Shown here: piece after piece, positions 33,536-41,713 of the stretch
Layout: every line of letters starts with the position of its first letter
Numbering within the stretch: position 1 is the first letter of the stretch
DNA from: JAFNGF01 sp964567045
GTDB lineage: Bacteria; Planctomycetota; Phycisphaerae; Sedimentisphaerales; Anaerobacaceae
DNA: 64,000 nucleotides
Reading direction: 5' to 3'
Assembly (NCBI GenBank): GCA_964567045.1
Contig: CAZMLE010000002.1
Location: forward strand, 76,063 to 140,062
Program-made: the position numbers and the translations under genes
The notes under the pieces: generated by a model
What the model was told of the DNA's origin: nothing
Seen by the model: the letters and a program-made list of their open reading frames with translations, nothing else
Databases searched by the model: none

Positions 33536-33598
33536 TGAAATAGCGAAGGTTTTCGGCAGCGTTTTTTAGCACGGTATTTTTCATGAAAGGGTAAGAAT

Positions 33599-34147
33599 AT
33601 GAAGGTTCTGGCGGAAAGATTGATAAAGGTGGTCGTTATTTGGCCGATTGTTCTATTCATAATGGGGGCCGCCGGTTGCGCAACCAAGACGGAGATACTG
33701 CCGCCTACCAACGTGGGCGTTTTATCAGCGATGCATCAGAGAGCCCTGAACGCAGCCACAACCAGAGCCATCGAGCAAGCCGGCATAGATGAGTCCTTCC
33801 TGGGGCCGGAGAAAGTCTACCTCGATGTTAAAGCGGTGGGGGCCGCGGACCTGGGCAAGCAGCACGTCTCAGGAGCGGTGCTTTCCGAACTGGATACCTT
33901 AGGCGCCACAGTTGTCGATGACCCCTCAGCAGCGGATTCTACCGTCTCTTGCTTGATCCACGTCGCGGGGACAGACCCCGACAAGGGGGAGTTTCTCTTC
34001 TGGAAGTGGAAAGAGGTCAAGGCCGATGTTGAATTGAGCTTCGCTAAGACTGTAGGCCAAAAGGTGATAAAGAAGCGAGGTGTTGGCACAGCTACGTACA
34101 ATGAGACGTGGTTCCTCTTTTTTGGACCGGAGAGAAAGATAAAATAA
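33599..34147 (+). CDS. Putative lipoprotein of unknown function
   Basis: 182 residues. Signal peptide with lipobox MGAAGC at about residue 27, preceded by a hydrophobic IWPIVLFIMG stretch. The mature part contains AMHQRALNAATTRAIEQAG and a probable beta-rich C-terminus (ADVELSFAKTVGQKVI). It is reminiscent of small outer-membrane-associated lipoproteins but I cannot assign a family. Followed at once by a three-layer palindrome that may act as terminator. Confidence 0.6.
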   Translation: MKVLAERLIKVVVIWPIVLFIMGAAGCATKTEILPPTNVGVLSAMHQRALNAATTRAIEQAGIDESFLGPEKVYLDVKAVGAADLGKQHVSGAVLSELDTLGATVVDDPSAADSTVSCLIHVAGTDPDKGEFLFWKWKEVKADVELSFAKTVGQKVIKKRGVGTATYNETWFLFFGPERKIK

Positions 34148-34217
34148 ATCCGCCACTTGCCCGCCGCTTGCCCGCCATACGTCTGGCGGGTAAATCTGGC
34201 GGGTAAATCTGGCGGAT
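34148..34217. repeat. CCGCC/GGCGG palindrome, three nested layers
   Basis: ATCCGCC-ACTTG-CCCGCC-GCTTG-CCCGCC-ATACGTCT-GGCGGG-TAAATCT-GGCGGG-TAAATCT-GGCGGAT, starting the base after a stop codon. It folds into one long interrupted hairpin. Confidence 0.88.
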
Positions 34218-34235
34218 AAATCCGAGACGGGATTT

Positions 34236-34829
34236 ATGTGCTTGGGCGACGTTTTAAGAGGATACAAGCGACTGCTCCTGCGTTTGATGACGCTGGTTCT
34301 GTTGGCCTTGCTACTTTGTGGATGCAGTACGCAGGAAAGATGTCTTGAGCAAAGTTTTCCGCCCGAACTTGTCAGTAAGGCCCATTCGGACTTTAAGATC
34401 GACATAACGGACTGGGAGATTCCTGCCGGCTGGACTGTTCCTACCCATGCCCGGCTGGAGTTTTGTTGTGAGGCGGGTGTGGGCGGCGAAGTGAAAAACT
34501 ACTGCCGAGAGAAGCTCGACAAGTGTCTGGCTGCCCGTAAATTTGAAATCGACCCGAATGGGCAGAATGAGCTAACGGTCTGCATCGTCAAGGCCGCGGA
34601 GATTCGCAGGCCGGTAAGGAGTGCAAAGGTGAGAATCGCGGCGAAGTTCTCCTCGCATAGCGATGCCGGGCCTGCTATGATGGGTATTGCGGATGGCATA
34701 GAGCCTCGGCCGGACCTTAGTTCCGGCGTCTGGATGCCCAGGTCAAGTTACTTCCGCGCTGCACAGTACGCTATCGCCAAACTAATGGACCAGCTCGATA
34801 ACATCCCCAAGCGCACGCAATCCCAGTGA
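34236..34829 (+). CDS. Putative lipoprotein of unknown function
   Basis: 197 residues. Lipobox LLCGC at Cys30 after a leucine-rich helix (LMTLVLLALLLCG). The mature part has three paired-looking cysteines (EFCCEAG, NYCREKLDKC) and a central ELTVCIVKAAEIRR strand, ending with AAQYAIAKLMDQL. No family recognised. It pairs with the upstream lipoprotein, from which it is separated only by the nested palindrome, so both may act at the envelope together. Confidence 0.55.
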   Translation: MCLGDVLRGYKRLLLRLMTLVLLALLLCGCSTQERCLEQSFPPELVSKAHSDFKIDITDWEIPAGWTVPTHARLEFCCEAGVGGEVKNYCREKLDKCLAARKFEIDPNGQNELTVCIVKAAEIRRPVRSAKVRIAAKFSSHSDAGPAMMGIADGIEPRPDLSSGVWMPRSSYFRAAQYAIAKLMDQLDNIPKRTQSQ

Positions 34830-34834
34830 GCAAA

Positions 34835-34854
34835 CCCTGACAAAAATGTCGGGG
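34835..34854 (+). terminator. Hairpin after lipoprotein gene
   Basis: CCCTGACA-AAAA-TGTCGGGG, an 8-bp stem with a 4-base loop, five bases after the stop codon. No U-tract follows, so a factor-independent role is uncertain. Confidence 0.35.
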
Positions 34855-34980
34855 ATCTACGACACAATTGGCGGTCCGACTGCGACAAAAACGGTTTTCG
34901 ACTGCGACAGAATTGTCGTACTACTATTAATAATACTATAACAGAGAACTATAGAAGAACTGTTGCGTCGCTGGCTTGTC

Positions 34981-35015
34981 AAATCTTTAGCCCCCAAATT
35001 TATTTGAGGCTTTAC
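34981..35015. repeat. Second copy of the TTTAGCCCCC hairpin element
   Basis: AAATCTTTAGCCCCCAAATT then TATTTGAGGCTTTACACC. Its flanks match the element at 4978-5015, but the stem reads CCCCAAAT/ATTTGAGG instead of CCCCCCAG/CTGGGGGG. Confidence 0.55.
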
Positions 35016-35551
35016 ACCTTTTTTCGTTGACCACCGGCCGGAAATGCTCTACCATATAGTTACATTGCCGATGACGAACAAGACTGTAGCTCGTCCCGTA
35101 TCTTCTGTAGCAATTCGTTGTTGCTTTGTATAGGGACGGGTAGGACGGGAATCTTTGTAAGGCTATGTCCTGACGGTAGTTAAGTTACAAAGACATTTTC
35201 GGCGCCTGTTGCAGAAGCGAGGTTGGCTTTGGTGCTAAGCTCTCTGCACGATGGCGGAAAGTGAATTGTGCGCGGAACGAAATCTCTTGGAAAAAGAGCG
35301 TGTGGTTGTCAGCGATTGGGTGTCGGTGTTGAGCATAAAATCAGCTAATTATATGCAAAAAACGAAGCTGTTTGTATCGAAAATTCGACCGCCAGATGCC
35401 GCTGTGCCTTAGAGAGCTGACGCTGCGCACGAAGAAAAGGATTTCGTAATTCACCGCCTTTCTTTGAATCTTTCCTGCCGAGAATCCCGCAATCCGTCCC
35501 GCGTGGTGGTTTTTTTAGCTGCTTTCGGAGTCTAAGAAAAGGGTCGGAACT

Positions 35552-37132
35552 ATGGAAGCGATACTTATGGCAGTTCCGCTGCCGGATATAGCGGCTACGG
35601 TTGTCGCGTTCGCTCTGGGAATTTGCCTTGCAGTAATTGTCAAACAGATAGTCGACAAAACCAGGGCCAAAACTCTCGGGCAAGATATTCAGCGACAAAT
35701 CGAAGCCGCCAAACGGGAAGCGGAGAACATAATTAAATCTGCTCAGCTCGATGCTGCTGCAGAAACCATCAAAAGAAAAGAGGAGTTCACGGCTGAAGTT
35801 GATCGGATTCGTGCCGAACTGCGGGAAACTGAGACAAGGTCAGCCAAGCGTGAGGACGTTCTTGAACGCCAGGCTGAAGGCCTTCAGAAGCGGGAAGAAT
35901 CGTTTAGACAGCAGGAACAGGAGCTCGACCGGAGATTGCGGAATGTCGAGCTGAAGGATAAACAGCTCTCGGCTTTAATGGCACAACAGAAGAATCAACT
36001 ACTTAAGATTACCGCTATGGACATCAATGAGGCCAGAGAGCTGCTGCTAAAGCGCCTCGAAGATGAGTGTGAGCATGAGATGTCCGCCTTAATTGCCCGT
36101 AAAGTCGATGAGGTTACCGAAGCTGTTGATGAAAAGAGCCGGGAAATAATCAGCACCGCCATTCAACGGTACGCTGCTGAGCAAACCTGCGAAGTCAGTG
36201 TCTCGACAGTCGATATCCCGAATGACGATATGAAAGGCCGAATCATCGGTCGTGAAGGCCGCAACATTCGGGCGTTCGAAAAAGCTACCGGCGTAGATGT
36301 CATCGTTGACGATACGCCCGGAACGATTGTAGTAAGCGGCTTCAATCCGGTCAGGCGGGAGGTTGCCCGCCTTTCAATGGAGCGGCTGATACAGGATGGG
36401 CGAATCCATCCGTCGCGGATCGAGGAGCTTGTCACCCAGACCAAAAAAGACGTCAACCTTAAGCTTCTGCAGCTCGGTAAAGACGCTGCCGTCGAGGCCA
36501 ACGTGAGAGGATTGAACAACAAGGTGCTCAGTCTGCTCGGGGCTTTGAGCTTTAGGACCAGCTACGGCCAAAACGTGCTTCGTCACAGTATCGAAGTCGC
36601 ATTTCTGACGCAGGTCATGGCTGACGAGCTTGGGCTGGATGGTTCCATGGCCAGGCGTGCAGGACTGCTGCACGACATCGGCAAGGCTATCGACCACGAG
36701 GTTGAGGGCAGCCACCCGGCCATAGGTGCAAATTACCTAAAACGGTTCAACGAATCGCCTATCGTGCTAAACGCCGTCGCCGGACATCACGGCGACATCC
36801 CACCGGATAATCCTTACACCCCGCTGGTTGGTGCAGCCGATGCAATTAGCGCCTCTCGCCCCGGCGCCAGAAGGGAAACGCTTGAAAGATATATCAAGCG
36901 GCTGGAAAACCTCGAGGAAATCGCCGGCAGCTTTAAGGGTGTTGAGAACGCCTATGCCATCCAGGCCGGGCGGGAAATCCGCGTGATCGTCGATGCGTCG
37001 AAGGTTGACGACGGCGCAGCTATGAAAATAGCCCGTGACATCGCCAATAAGATTGAAGCTGAAATGACTTATCCCGGCGAAATCCAGGTGACGCTGCTGC
37101 GTGAGGTCCGCTGCATCGAGTACGCTAAGTAA
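35552..37132 (+). CDS. rny: Ribonuclease Y
   Basis: 526 residues, the usual size. N-terminal membrane helix (TVVAFALGICLAVIVKQIV), a coiled coil from ~40 to 180 rich in Glu/Arg, a KH domain (MKGRIIGREGRNIRAFEKATGVDVIVDDTP) and an HD domain with RAGLLHDIGKAIDHE and AVAGHHGDI. It is a membrane-bound endoribonuclease that starts mRNA decay. An in-frame ATG at 35567 is an alternative start. Paired with ymdB, as in Bacillus. Confidence 0.97.
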   Translation: MEAILMAVPLPDIAATVVAFALGICLAVIVKQIVDKTRAKTLGQDIQRQIEAAKREAENIIKSAQLDAAAETIKRKEEFTAEVDRIRAELRETETRSAKREDVLERQAEGLQKREESFRQQEQELDRRLRNVELKDKQLSALMAQQKNQLLKITAMDINEARELLLKRLEDECEHEMSALIARKVDEVTEAVDEKSREIISTAIQRYAAEQTCEVSVSTVDIPNDDMKGRIIGREGRNIRAFEKATGVDVIVDDTPGTIVVSGFNPVRREVARLSMERLIQDGRIHPSRIEELVTQTKKDVNLKLLQLGKDAAVEANVRGLNNKVLSLLGALSFRTSYGQNVLRHSIEVAFLTQVMADELGLDGSMARRAGLLHDIGKAIDHEVEGSHPAIGANYLKRFNESPIVLNAVAGHHGDIPPDNPYTPLVGAADAISASRPGARRETLERYIKRLENLEEIAGSFKGVENAYAIQAGREIRVIVDASKVDDGAAMKIARDIANKIEAEMTYPGEIQVTLLREVRCIEYAK

Positions 37133-37207
37133 ATCGTATGTTGTATGATCACGAGCCTGATCAAAAAACTTTATCGCCCCACGGCATACGATATACGAGA
37201 TAGGAAC

Positions 37208-38059
37208 ATGAAGCTAAACGTTCTTTGCATTGGTGACATAGTTGGCCGGCCTGGCAGGCGCATCGTCGCCGAGAAACTAAAGACGCTGGTGAAGGAACAC
37301 CAGATCGATTGCGTGATCGCCAATGCCGAGAATGCCGCGGGCGGCTCCGGGCTAACCCCACAAATCTACGACAAATTGCTGCGATATGGCGTAAACCTGA
37401 TCACCTTGGGCGACCATAGTTACCGTAAAAGAGAGATAATCGAGACTCTGGAAACAGCCGAGAACATTGCCCGCCCGGCGAACTTTTCCGAGCATGCTGC
37501 CGGCAGGGGTTTTGCTGTTTATAAGACCAGTAAAGGGCCAACTGTAGCCGTGGTTGCTCTGATCGGCAGGCTGTTCATGAGGCCTGCTGAGTGTCCATAC
37601 ACCGGCATAGACAAAATCCTGCCCAAGGTTCAACAACAAGCCGATATCGTAATCGTCGACTTTCATGCTGAAGCCACCAGCGAAAAACTGGCGATGGGCT
37701 ATCACCTGGACGGCCGGGTCAGCCTGTGTTTTGGCACTCATACCCACGTCATAACTGCAGACGAAAAAATCCTGCCCAAGGGCACCGCCTACATTACAGA
37801 TATTGGCATGACCGGGGCTCACGATTCGGTGCTGGGCCGGGGCGTCGAGAGCGTGTTGAAATCATTTAGAACCCAGATGCCGTATCCCTTCCAAATTGCC
37901 ACCGGTGACGTGAAAATGAATGCGATTTTGGTCACAGTGGACAGCAACAGTAGATACGCCCAGCGCATCGAGCGAATCACGGTTGGTGCTGACAGCGAAG
38001 ATTCTACACGCTACGACAGTGACGACGGCAAGCCGGAATACTTCAATAACAACTTCTGA
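37208..38059 (+). CDS. YmdB-family metallophosphoesterase
   Basis: 283 residues from the ATG at 37208 behind TAGGAAC; the upstream extension of the frame is a word repeat. Metal-binding motifs are LCIGDIVGRPGR, ANAENAAGG, TLGDHSYRK, DFHAEATSEK and FGTHTHV, matching the TIGR00282/YmdB family of dinuclear-metal cyclic-nucleotide phosphodiesterases. Its conserved position after rny suggests a shared role in RNA-linked regulation. Confidence 0.92.
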   Translation: MKLNVLCIGDIVGRPGRRIVAEKLKTLVKEHQIDCVIANAENAAGGSGLTPQIYDKLLRYGVNLITLGDHSYRKREIIETLETAENIARPANFSEHAAGRGFAVYKTSKGPTVAVVALIGRLFMRPAECPYTGIDKILPKVQQQADIVIVDFHAEATSEKLAMGYHLDGRVSLCFGTHTHVITADEKILPKGTAYITDIGMTGAHDSVLGRGVESVLKSFRTQMPYPFQIATGDVKMNAILVTVDSNSRYAQRIERITVGADSEDSTRYDSDDGKPEYFNNNF

Positions 38060-38610
38060 CAGCGGCTGATTACAAGCAACACTGGCTTCTGAGAAACCTT
38101 GTACCATATAACTACCTTGGTTCTGCATCAGCTCGCCCCCAGCCAAAGAGGCATAAAACCCGTCCGCACAGGCCAAAAACTGCCTTTGTGGGAACCAACT
38201 GGTCACCTCCAGAAGCATCTGTTGTGCCAGGTCGATCAGATTATCTGCATCTTTTTGGTGAAATCTCATGTTGATTGGAAGTCCCAATGGCTCACCGCCC
38301 CAAGCAGGTGTTACTGGCAAAGTCAACACTACCAGATTCAAACCCCAGCAGTGAACAACCTTGCCTGCTGTCGAAAGCACCGGGTCTGGCCACCACGCAG
38401 CGCCGGCTACTTTGCGGCCAGTTCGATGAAAACACTTGCGGTTGGTTGAGTAAAGACAGGACAAAAGGTCAAGATAATTGCCTCCCAAGCCGATGTGAGA
38501 GTAGAAATATCCATTTTGGCCTCCATGAAAAGGGGTCGTTTCTATCCCTTTCATCGGCAGGCCATTTTTATTTTTACAGTTTTTGTAACGATTCAAAAAA
38601 ATACGAAAGT
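38060..38610. other. 551-base spacer holding a transposase remnant
   Basis: Contains the minus-strand DDE transposase fragment 38090-38428. The remaining ~180 bases on its 5' side show no gene. Confidence 0.6.
38090..38428 (-). pseudogene. Truncated DDE transposase (IS701/IS4-like)
   Basis: An open stretch of about 113 codons without a start: TGRKVAGAAWW, VVHCWGLNLVVLTLPV, GGEPLGLPINMRFH, NLIDLAQQMLLEVTSWFPQR and FLACADGFYASLAGG follow the core of DDE_5-type transposases. The first acidic motif upstream and the end of the protein are missing. It is still stop-free, so truncation seems recent compared with the 32467 relic. Confidence 0.7.
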
Positions 38611-39447
38611 TCACTTGTAGTACGAGCAGCGAGTTTTGTCCGTTTCCCACACGGTGACACAAGCAAGCGTCGCCCCACCGAATTTGCCCACGAGTCTGTT
38701 CCATGCGAAAGCAGCGATATTCTCAACCGTAGGAATAGTCCTGGCAAACTCAGCAACGTCCACATTCAGATTCTTGTGGTCGAGTACTTTTATAAGCTGG
38801 TCATTAACAATTCTTTCAAAATCGCCAATGCAAAGGTCACCCCCGTTTGTCGGTTTCTTTATCGTAACCTCGACAACATAGTTGTGCCCATGACCGGCGG
38901 GATTTGCGCATTTTCCAAAAATCTCAATATTGCGCCTCTGGCTAAATTGGTCATTCCATAGCTTATGCCCTGCTGCAAATGCAAACTTCTCGCTAAAATA
39001 AATCATTGCCAGCTCCTCGGAGTCTACCGCAAGCTCTCTGAAAGGATTGAGCTTCAGGCTTAATTTGTTCAACCGGGCGCTGCCGAACCGCTCGGCCAAC
39101 TGATCCCACACCGACCGCAGCACTTCCGCTACCGCAGACAGCCCGACAGATTTGCCCTGTTGGAAATTCGCTCTCAATCGCCGGGCAAAAATTGGTATGG
39201 CAAATTCCGCGACCTTGCTATCGATATCGGTTACGTTAACTATGAATCCTGTCGCCGGGGCAACATTACCAGCCAGCTCCACAGACAATTCGAAGTATAG
39301 CGATAACCCTTCGCCCACCGGCTTGGATGCATACGGATTAAATCCCTCGTTCTCCCCCGCCGCCCCGCCTCGCGGCGGGAGACGCGGGGGCAGGTGCGGC
39401 AAGAAAGGACTGATTGAAAACCGAACCTGCCGGGCCAGCGTATGCAT
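38611..39447 (-). CDS. Two-domain 6-pyruvoyl-tetrahydropterin synthase/QueD-like protein
   Basis: 278 residues, twice the usual ~130. The C-terminal domain has the zinc and active-site set: AAGHKLW, GKCANPAGHGHNYVVEV and the HKNLNVD segment. The N-terminal ~130 residues form a second, degenerate PTPS-like domain (LSLYFELSVELAG, FIVNVTDIDSKV). The protein makes or modifies dihydroneopterin-derived compounds (tetrahydropterin or 7-deazaguanine pathway), consistent with folE next door. GC-rich palindrome copy D encodes PPRLPPRGGAAGE in the N-terminal domain. Confidence 0.85.
   Translation of the reverse strand: MHTLARQVRFSISPFLPHLPPRLPPRGGAAGENEGFNPYASKPVGEGLSLYFELSVELAGNVAPATGFIVNVTDIDSKVAEFAIPIFARRLRANFQQGKSVGLSAVAEVLRSVWDQLAERFGSARLNKLSLKLNPFRELAVDSEELAMIYFSEKFAFAAGHKLWNDQFSQRRNIEIFGKCANPAGHGHNYVVEVTIKKPTNGGDLCIGDFERIVNDQLIKVLDHKNLNVDVAEFARTIPTVENIAAFAWNRLVGKFGGATLACVTVWETDKTRCSYYK
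39354..39391. repeat. GC-rich palindrome, copy D (inside PTPS-like gene)
   Basis: CCCCCGCCGCCCCGCCTCGC and GGCGGGAGACGCGGGGGC. The outer arms match copies A and C; the inner stem has been replaced by CCCGCC..GGCGGG. Minus-strand frame is the same as in copy C (PPRL...). Confidence 0.75.
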
Positions 39448-39462
39448 ATCACGTTTCCGAAA

Positions 39463-39530
39463 AGGTAAAACTAAAAGCTAAAAGCTCAAAAGTTTCGAGT
39501 TTTACACTTTAGGTTTCTAGTTCGTTTTAC
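39463..39530. repeat. AAAACTAAAAGCTC word-repeat spacer
   Basis: GGTAAAACTAAAAGCTAAAA, GCTCAAAAGTTTCGAGTTTT and ACACTTTAGGTTTC between folE and the PTPS-like gene. Confidence 0.65.
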
Positions 39531-40111
39531 CGAGTGCCGTTATGTATGAGGCTCAGAAGCTCGCTTCGGCTTTTCGGATCTTTCCTGAATATCCCTCGAA
39601 GTGCCGATGTTACCATCACCGAGCCGGGCTTTTTTATGCCCCGAATGGTCATGCAGCTATGTGAGGCCTCTATCACCACCGCAGCGCCCTGCGGCTTTAG
39701 GCTGTCCATTATAAAATCCGCAATCTGGTAGGTAAGCCTCTCCTGAGTCTGCAACCTGCGGGCAAAATCATCTACGATTCGAGCTAACTTGCTGACCCCC
39801 AATACTTTGCCCTTGGGCAAATAGGCAACGTGAGCTGAGCCTATAAACGGCATCAAGTGATGCTCACAGATGCTGTAAAAAGGGATGTCGCGCAGCAGAA
39901 CAATCTCATCGTAGCTTTCACTAAAGACGCTGCGAAGATGCTCCTTTGGGTCTTTGTGCATCCCCGCCAGGAGTTCGCAGTACATTTTTGCCACGCGCGC
40001 GGGCGTTTGCTTTAATCCCGCGCGCCGGGGGTCTTCGCCAACCGCTGCAAGTATCTCTGCAACAGCTTTTTCGATCCGCTCGGTATCTATTAATTTGCTC
40101 TCGTTGCCCAC
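39527..40111 (-). CDS. folE: GTP cyclohydrolase I
   Basis: 194 residues. Converts GTP to dihydroneopterin triphosphate, the first step of folate and tetrahydropterin synthesis. Conserved SICEHHLMPFIGSAHVAYLPKG (zinc ligands Cys and His), GVSKLARIVDDFARRLQTQERLT and the C-terminal cysteine in EASHSCMTIRGIKKPGS are all present. It begins one base before the pepA stop, so the two are co-transcribed. Confidence 0.97.
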   Translation of the reverse strand: MGNESKLIDTERIEKAVAEILAAVGEDPRRAGLKQTPARVAKMYCELLAGMHKDPKEHLRSVFSESYDEIVLLRDIPFYSICEHHLMPFIGSAHVAYLPKGKVLGVSKLARIVDDFARRLQTQERLTYQIADFIMDSLKPQGAAVVIEASHSCMTIRGIKKPGSVMVTSALRGIFRKDPKSRSELLSLIHNGTR

Positions 40112-41680
40112 TTAAGTGCCCTTACGTGCCAATTCCATCAGGTAGGTGGTCAGCAGCCGCACGCCGAAGCCGCTTGAACCTTCTGCGGTATATTCGGTGG
40201 CATTTTTGAATATATCCACCCCTGCGATGTCAAGATGCGCCCATTTAGCGTCACCTACAAACTGTCTCAAGAACGCAGCCCCTGTGCAGGCTCCGCCCCA
40301 TTTGCTGCCGATGTTTTTCAAATCAGCTATTTTGCTTTTCATTTCTGCCGCGTATTCATCACTGCTGGGCATGGGCCAAACTTTTTCGCCGCTTTCTTCA
40401 GCCGCCCTCTGCAACTGCTTTAACAGTTTTTCGTCGTTGCCGAATAGTCCCGCCATATAAGTGCCCAGAGCAACCATGCAGGCTCCCGTCAATGTCGCAA
40501 TGTCAATGATGATATCGCACTTTTGTTTGACGGCGTACGCCAGAGCATCACACAGTATCATCCTGCCTTCGGCGTCGGTATTGAGCACCTCGACGGTTTT
40601 GCCGCTGTAAGTGGTAATGATGTCGCCGGGTCTGTAGCTTGTCCCGCTGGGCAGATTTTCAGCCGAGGGAATAACTCCCAAAACGTTCAAAGGCGGCTTC
40701 AATTCTGCCAGTGCTTTCATCGTGCTCAGGACCGCAATTCCGCCCGTCTTATCCAGCTTCATCTCGTCCATATCGGCTGCCGGTTTGATGCTTATGCCTC
40801 CGGAATCGAAGGTTATCGCCTTGCCCACAAGGGCAATCTTGGGCTGAGTCTTTGCCCCCGCTCCTGGCTTCCGCGAGGAAGAGGCGGGGGCGGCGGGACT
40901 GTATTTCAAAATGACAAGTCTTGGCTTATTCCCAGACCCGGACCCAACCGCCAACAAGCCGCCCATGCCCTGGGCCGCCAACTGCTGGTCGTCCAATACG
41001 GTACAGCTTAGATTCTTCATGTCCCGCGTCAATTCTTTTGCTGTAGCTGCCAATCTCGCCGGGTTTATTACGTTGGCCGGCCGATTCGCCAGCGTTCGGG
41101 CATAACTCTGTGCCCGTCCTATAATAACACCGTTGGCAACACCGGCATCCAGCTCTCTTGCCTTCACCGGGTCTGAGTCAACCACTTCCATCTTAAGCGC
41201 AGCTAAGCGTGGTTCTTCGCTTTCGGTGACGTACTCATCATAGCGGTAGCTGCCAAAGTAGGCCCCCTCGGTCATAGCTTTTGCCATCATGGATAAATCG
41301 AACTGTCCTCCAAACGCCCGGTGCATTGCAAGACTTATGGTTGGTATGTTCGCGGCTACTGCCTTGTTGGCCGCATTGGCTGCAGCTTTGCGAACCGTAT
41401 CGAGGGTTGCTTTCTTCTTCTCGCCCAGGCCAACCAGCATCAGTCTTTTGGCGCTGATCTTGCCGTCGCTGTAGATGATCGCATTGGTTCCCTCTTTGCC
41501 TTTGAAATCGCCCAATGCCATCAGCCGTTCTATCGCGCCATCGAGCTTTCTGTTGAGCTCCGCGTTCAGTTTGTCAAGTCCTTTAACGTCTGAGAATAGC
41601 CCGACCGCGAGCAGGTCCGTTTCGCACTTGGCAAAATCAGCCTGTCGTGTCCGCATTTCGACGTTGATAATCTCCTTCAT
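40112..41680 (-). CDS. pepA: Leucyl aminopeptidase (M17)
   Basis: 522 residues. M17 hexameric aminopeptidase with metal and active-site motifs VGKAITFDSGGISIKPAADMDEMKLDKTG, NTDAEGRMILCDAL and the C-terminal WAHLDIAG. Residues ~270-283 (APASSSRKPGAGA) are encoded by GC-rich palindrome copy B, inserted in a loop just before the first metal motif, without breaking the frame. Followed directly by folE. Confidence 0.95.
   Translation of the reverse strand: MKEIINVEMRTRQADFAKCETDLLAVGLFSDVKGLDKLNAELNRKLDGAIERLMALGDFKGKEGTNAIIYSDGKISAKRLMLVGLGEKKKATLDTVRKAAANAANKAVAANIPTISLAMHRAFGGQFDLSMMAKAMTEGAYFGSYRYDEYVTESEEPRLAALKMEVVDSDPVKARELDAGVANGVIIGRAQSYARTLANRPANVINPARLAATAKELTRDMKNLSCTVLDDQQLAAQGMGGLLAVGSGSGNKPRLVILKYSPAAPASSSRKPGAGAKTQPKIALVGKAITFDSGGISIKPAADMDEMKLDKTGGIAVLSTMKALAELKPPLNVLGVIPSAENLPSGTSYRPGDIITTYSGKTVEVLNTDAEGRMILCDALAYAVKQKCDIIIDIATLTGACMVALGTYMAGLFGNDEKLLKQLQRAAEESGEKVWPMPSSDEYAAEMKSKIADLKNIGSKWGGACTGAAFLRQFVGDAKWAHLDIAGVDIFKNATEYTAEGSSGFGVRLLTTYLMELARKGT
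40854..40891. repeat. GC-rich palindrome, copy B (inside pepA)
   Basis: GCCCCCGCTCCTGGCTTCCG then CGAGGAAGAGGCGGGGGC, almost identical to the reverse complement of intergenic copy A. It is read in a different frame from copies C and D (APASSSRKPGAGA). Confidence 0.9.
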
Positions 41681-41713
41681 TTTCTCAACCTTTGCCCTAT
41701 TGTGTTTCTCTGT

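Larger units (their letters stand above)
34830..35551. other. 722-base spacer upstream of rny
   Basis: Contains a hairpin directly after the lipoprotein stop (34835-34854), an interrupted palindrome TACGACA..TGTCGTA spanning 34859-34922 with internal repeats CGACTGCGACA, and the AAATCTTTAGCCCCC hairpin (34981-35015). A pair of complementary blocks CGTCCCGTA / AGGGACGGG at 35092-35141 could fold. No protein gene is accepted; a small RNA is possible. Confidence 0.45.

Noticed and set aside
28539..38428. ssrA-integrated genomic island
   Set aside because: The accessory genes lie on the 5' side of ssrA; no integrase and no duplicated ssrA 3' end was found.
37862..38704. A full 280-codon minus-strand gene
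   Set aside because: Only the middle third (38090-38428) matches a transposase; the ends are antisense to ymdB and to the PTPS gene.
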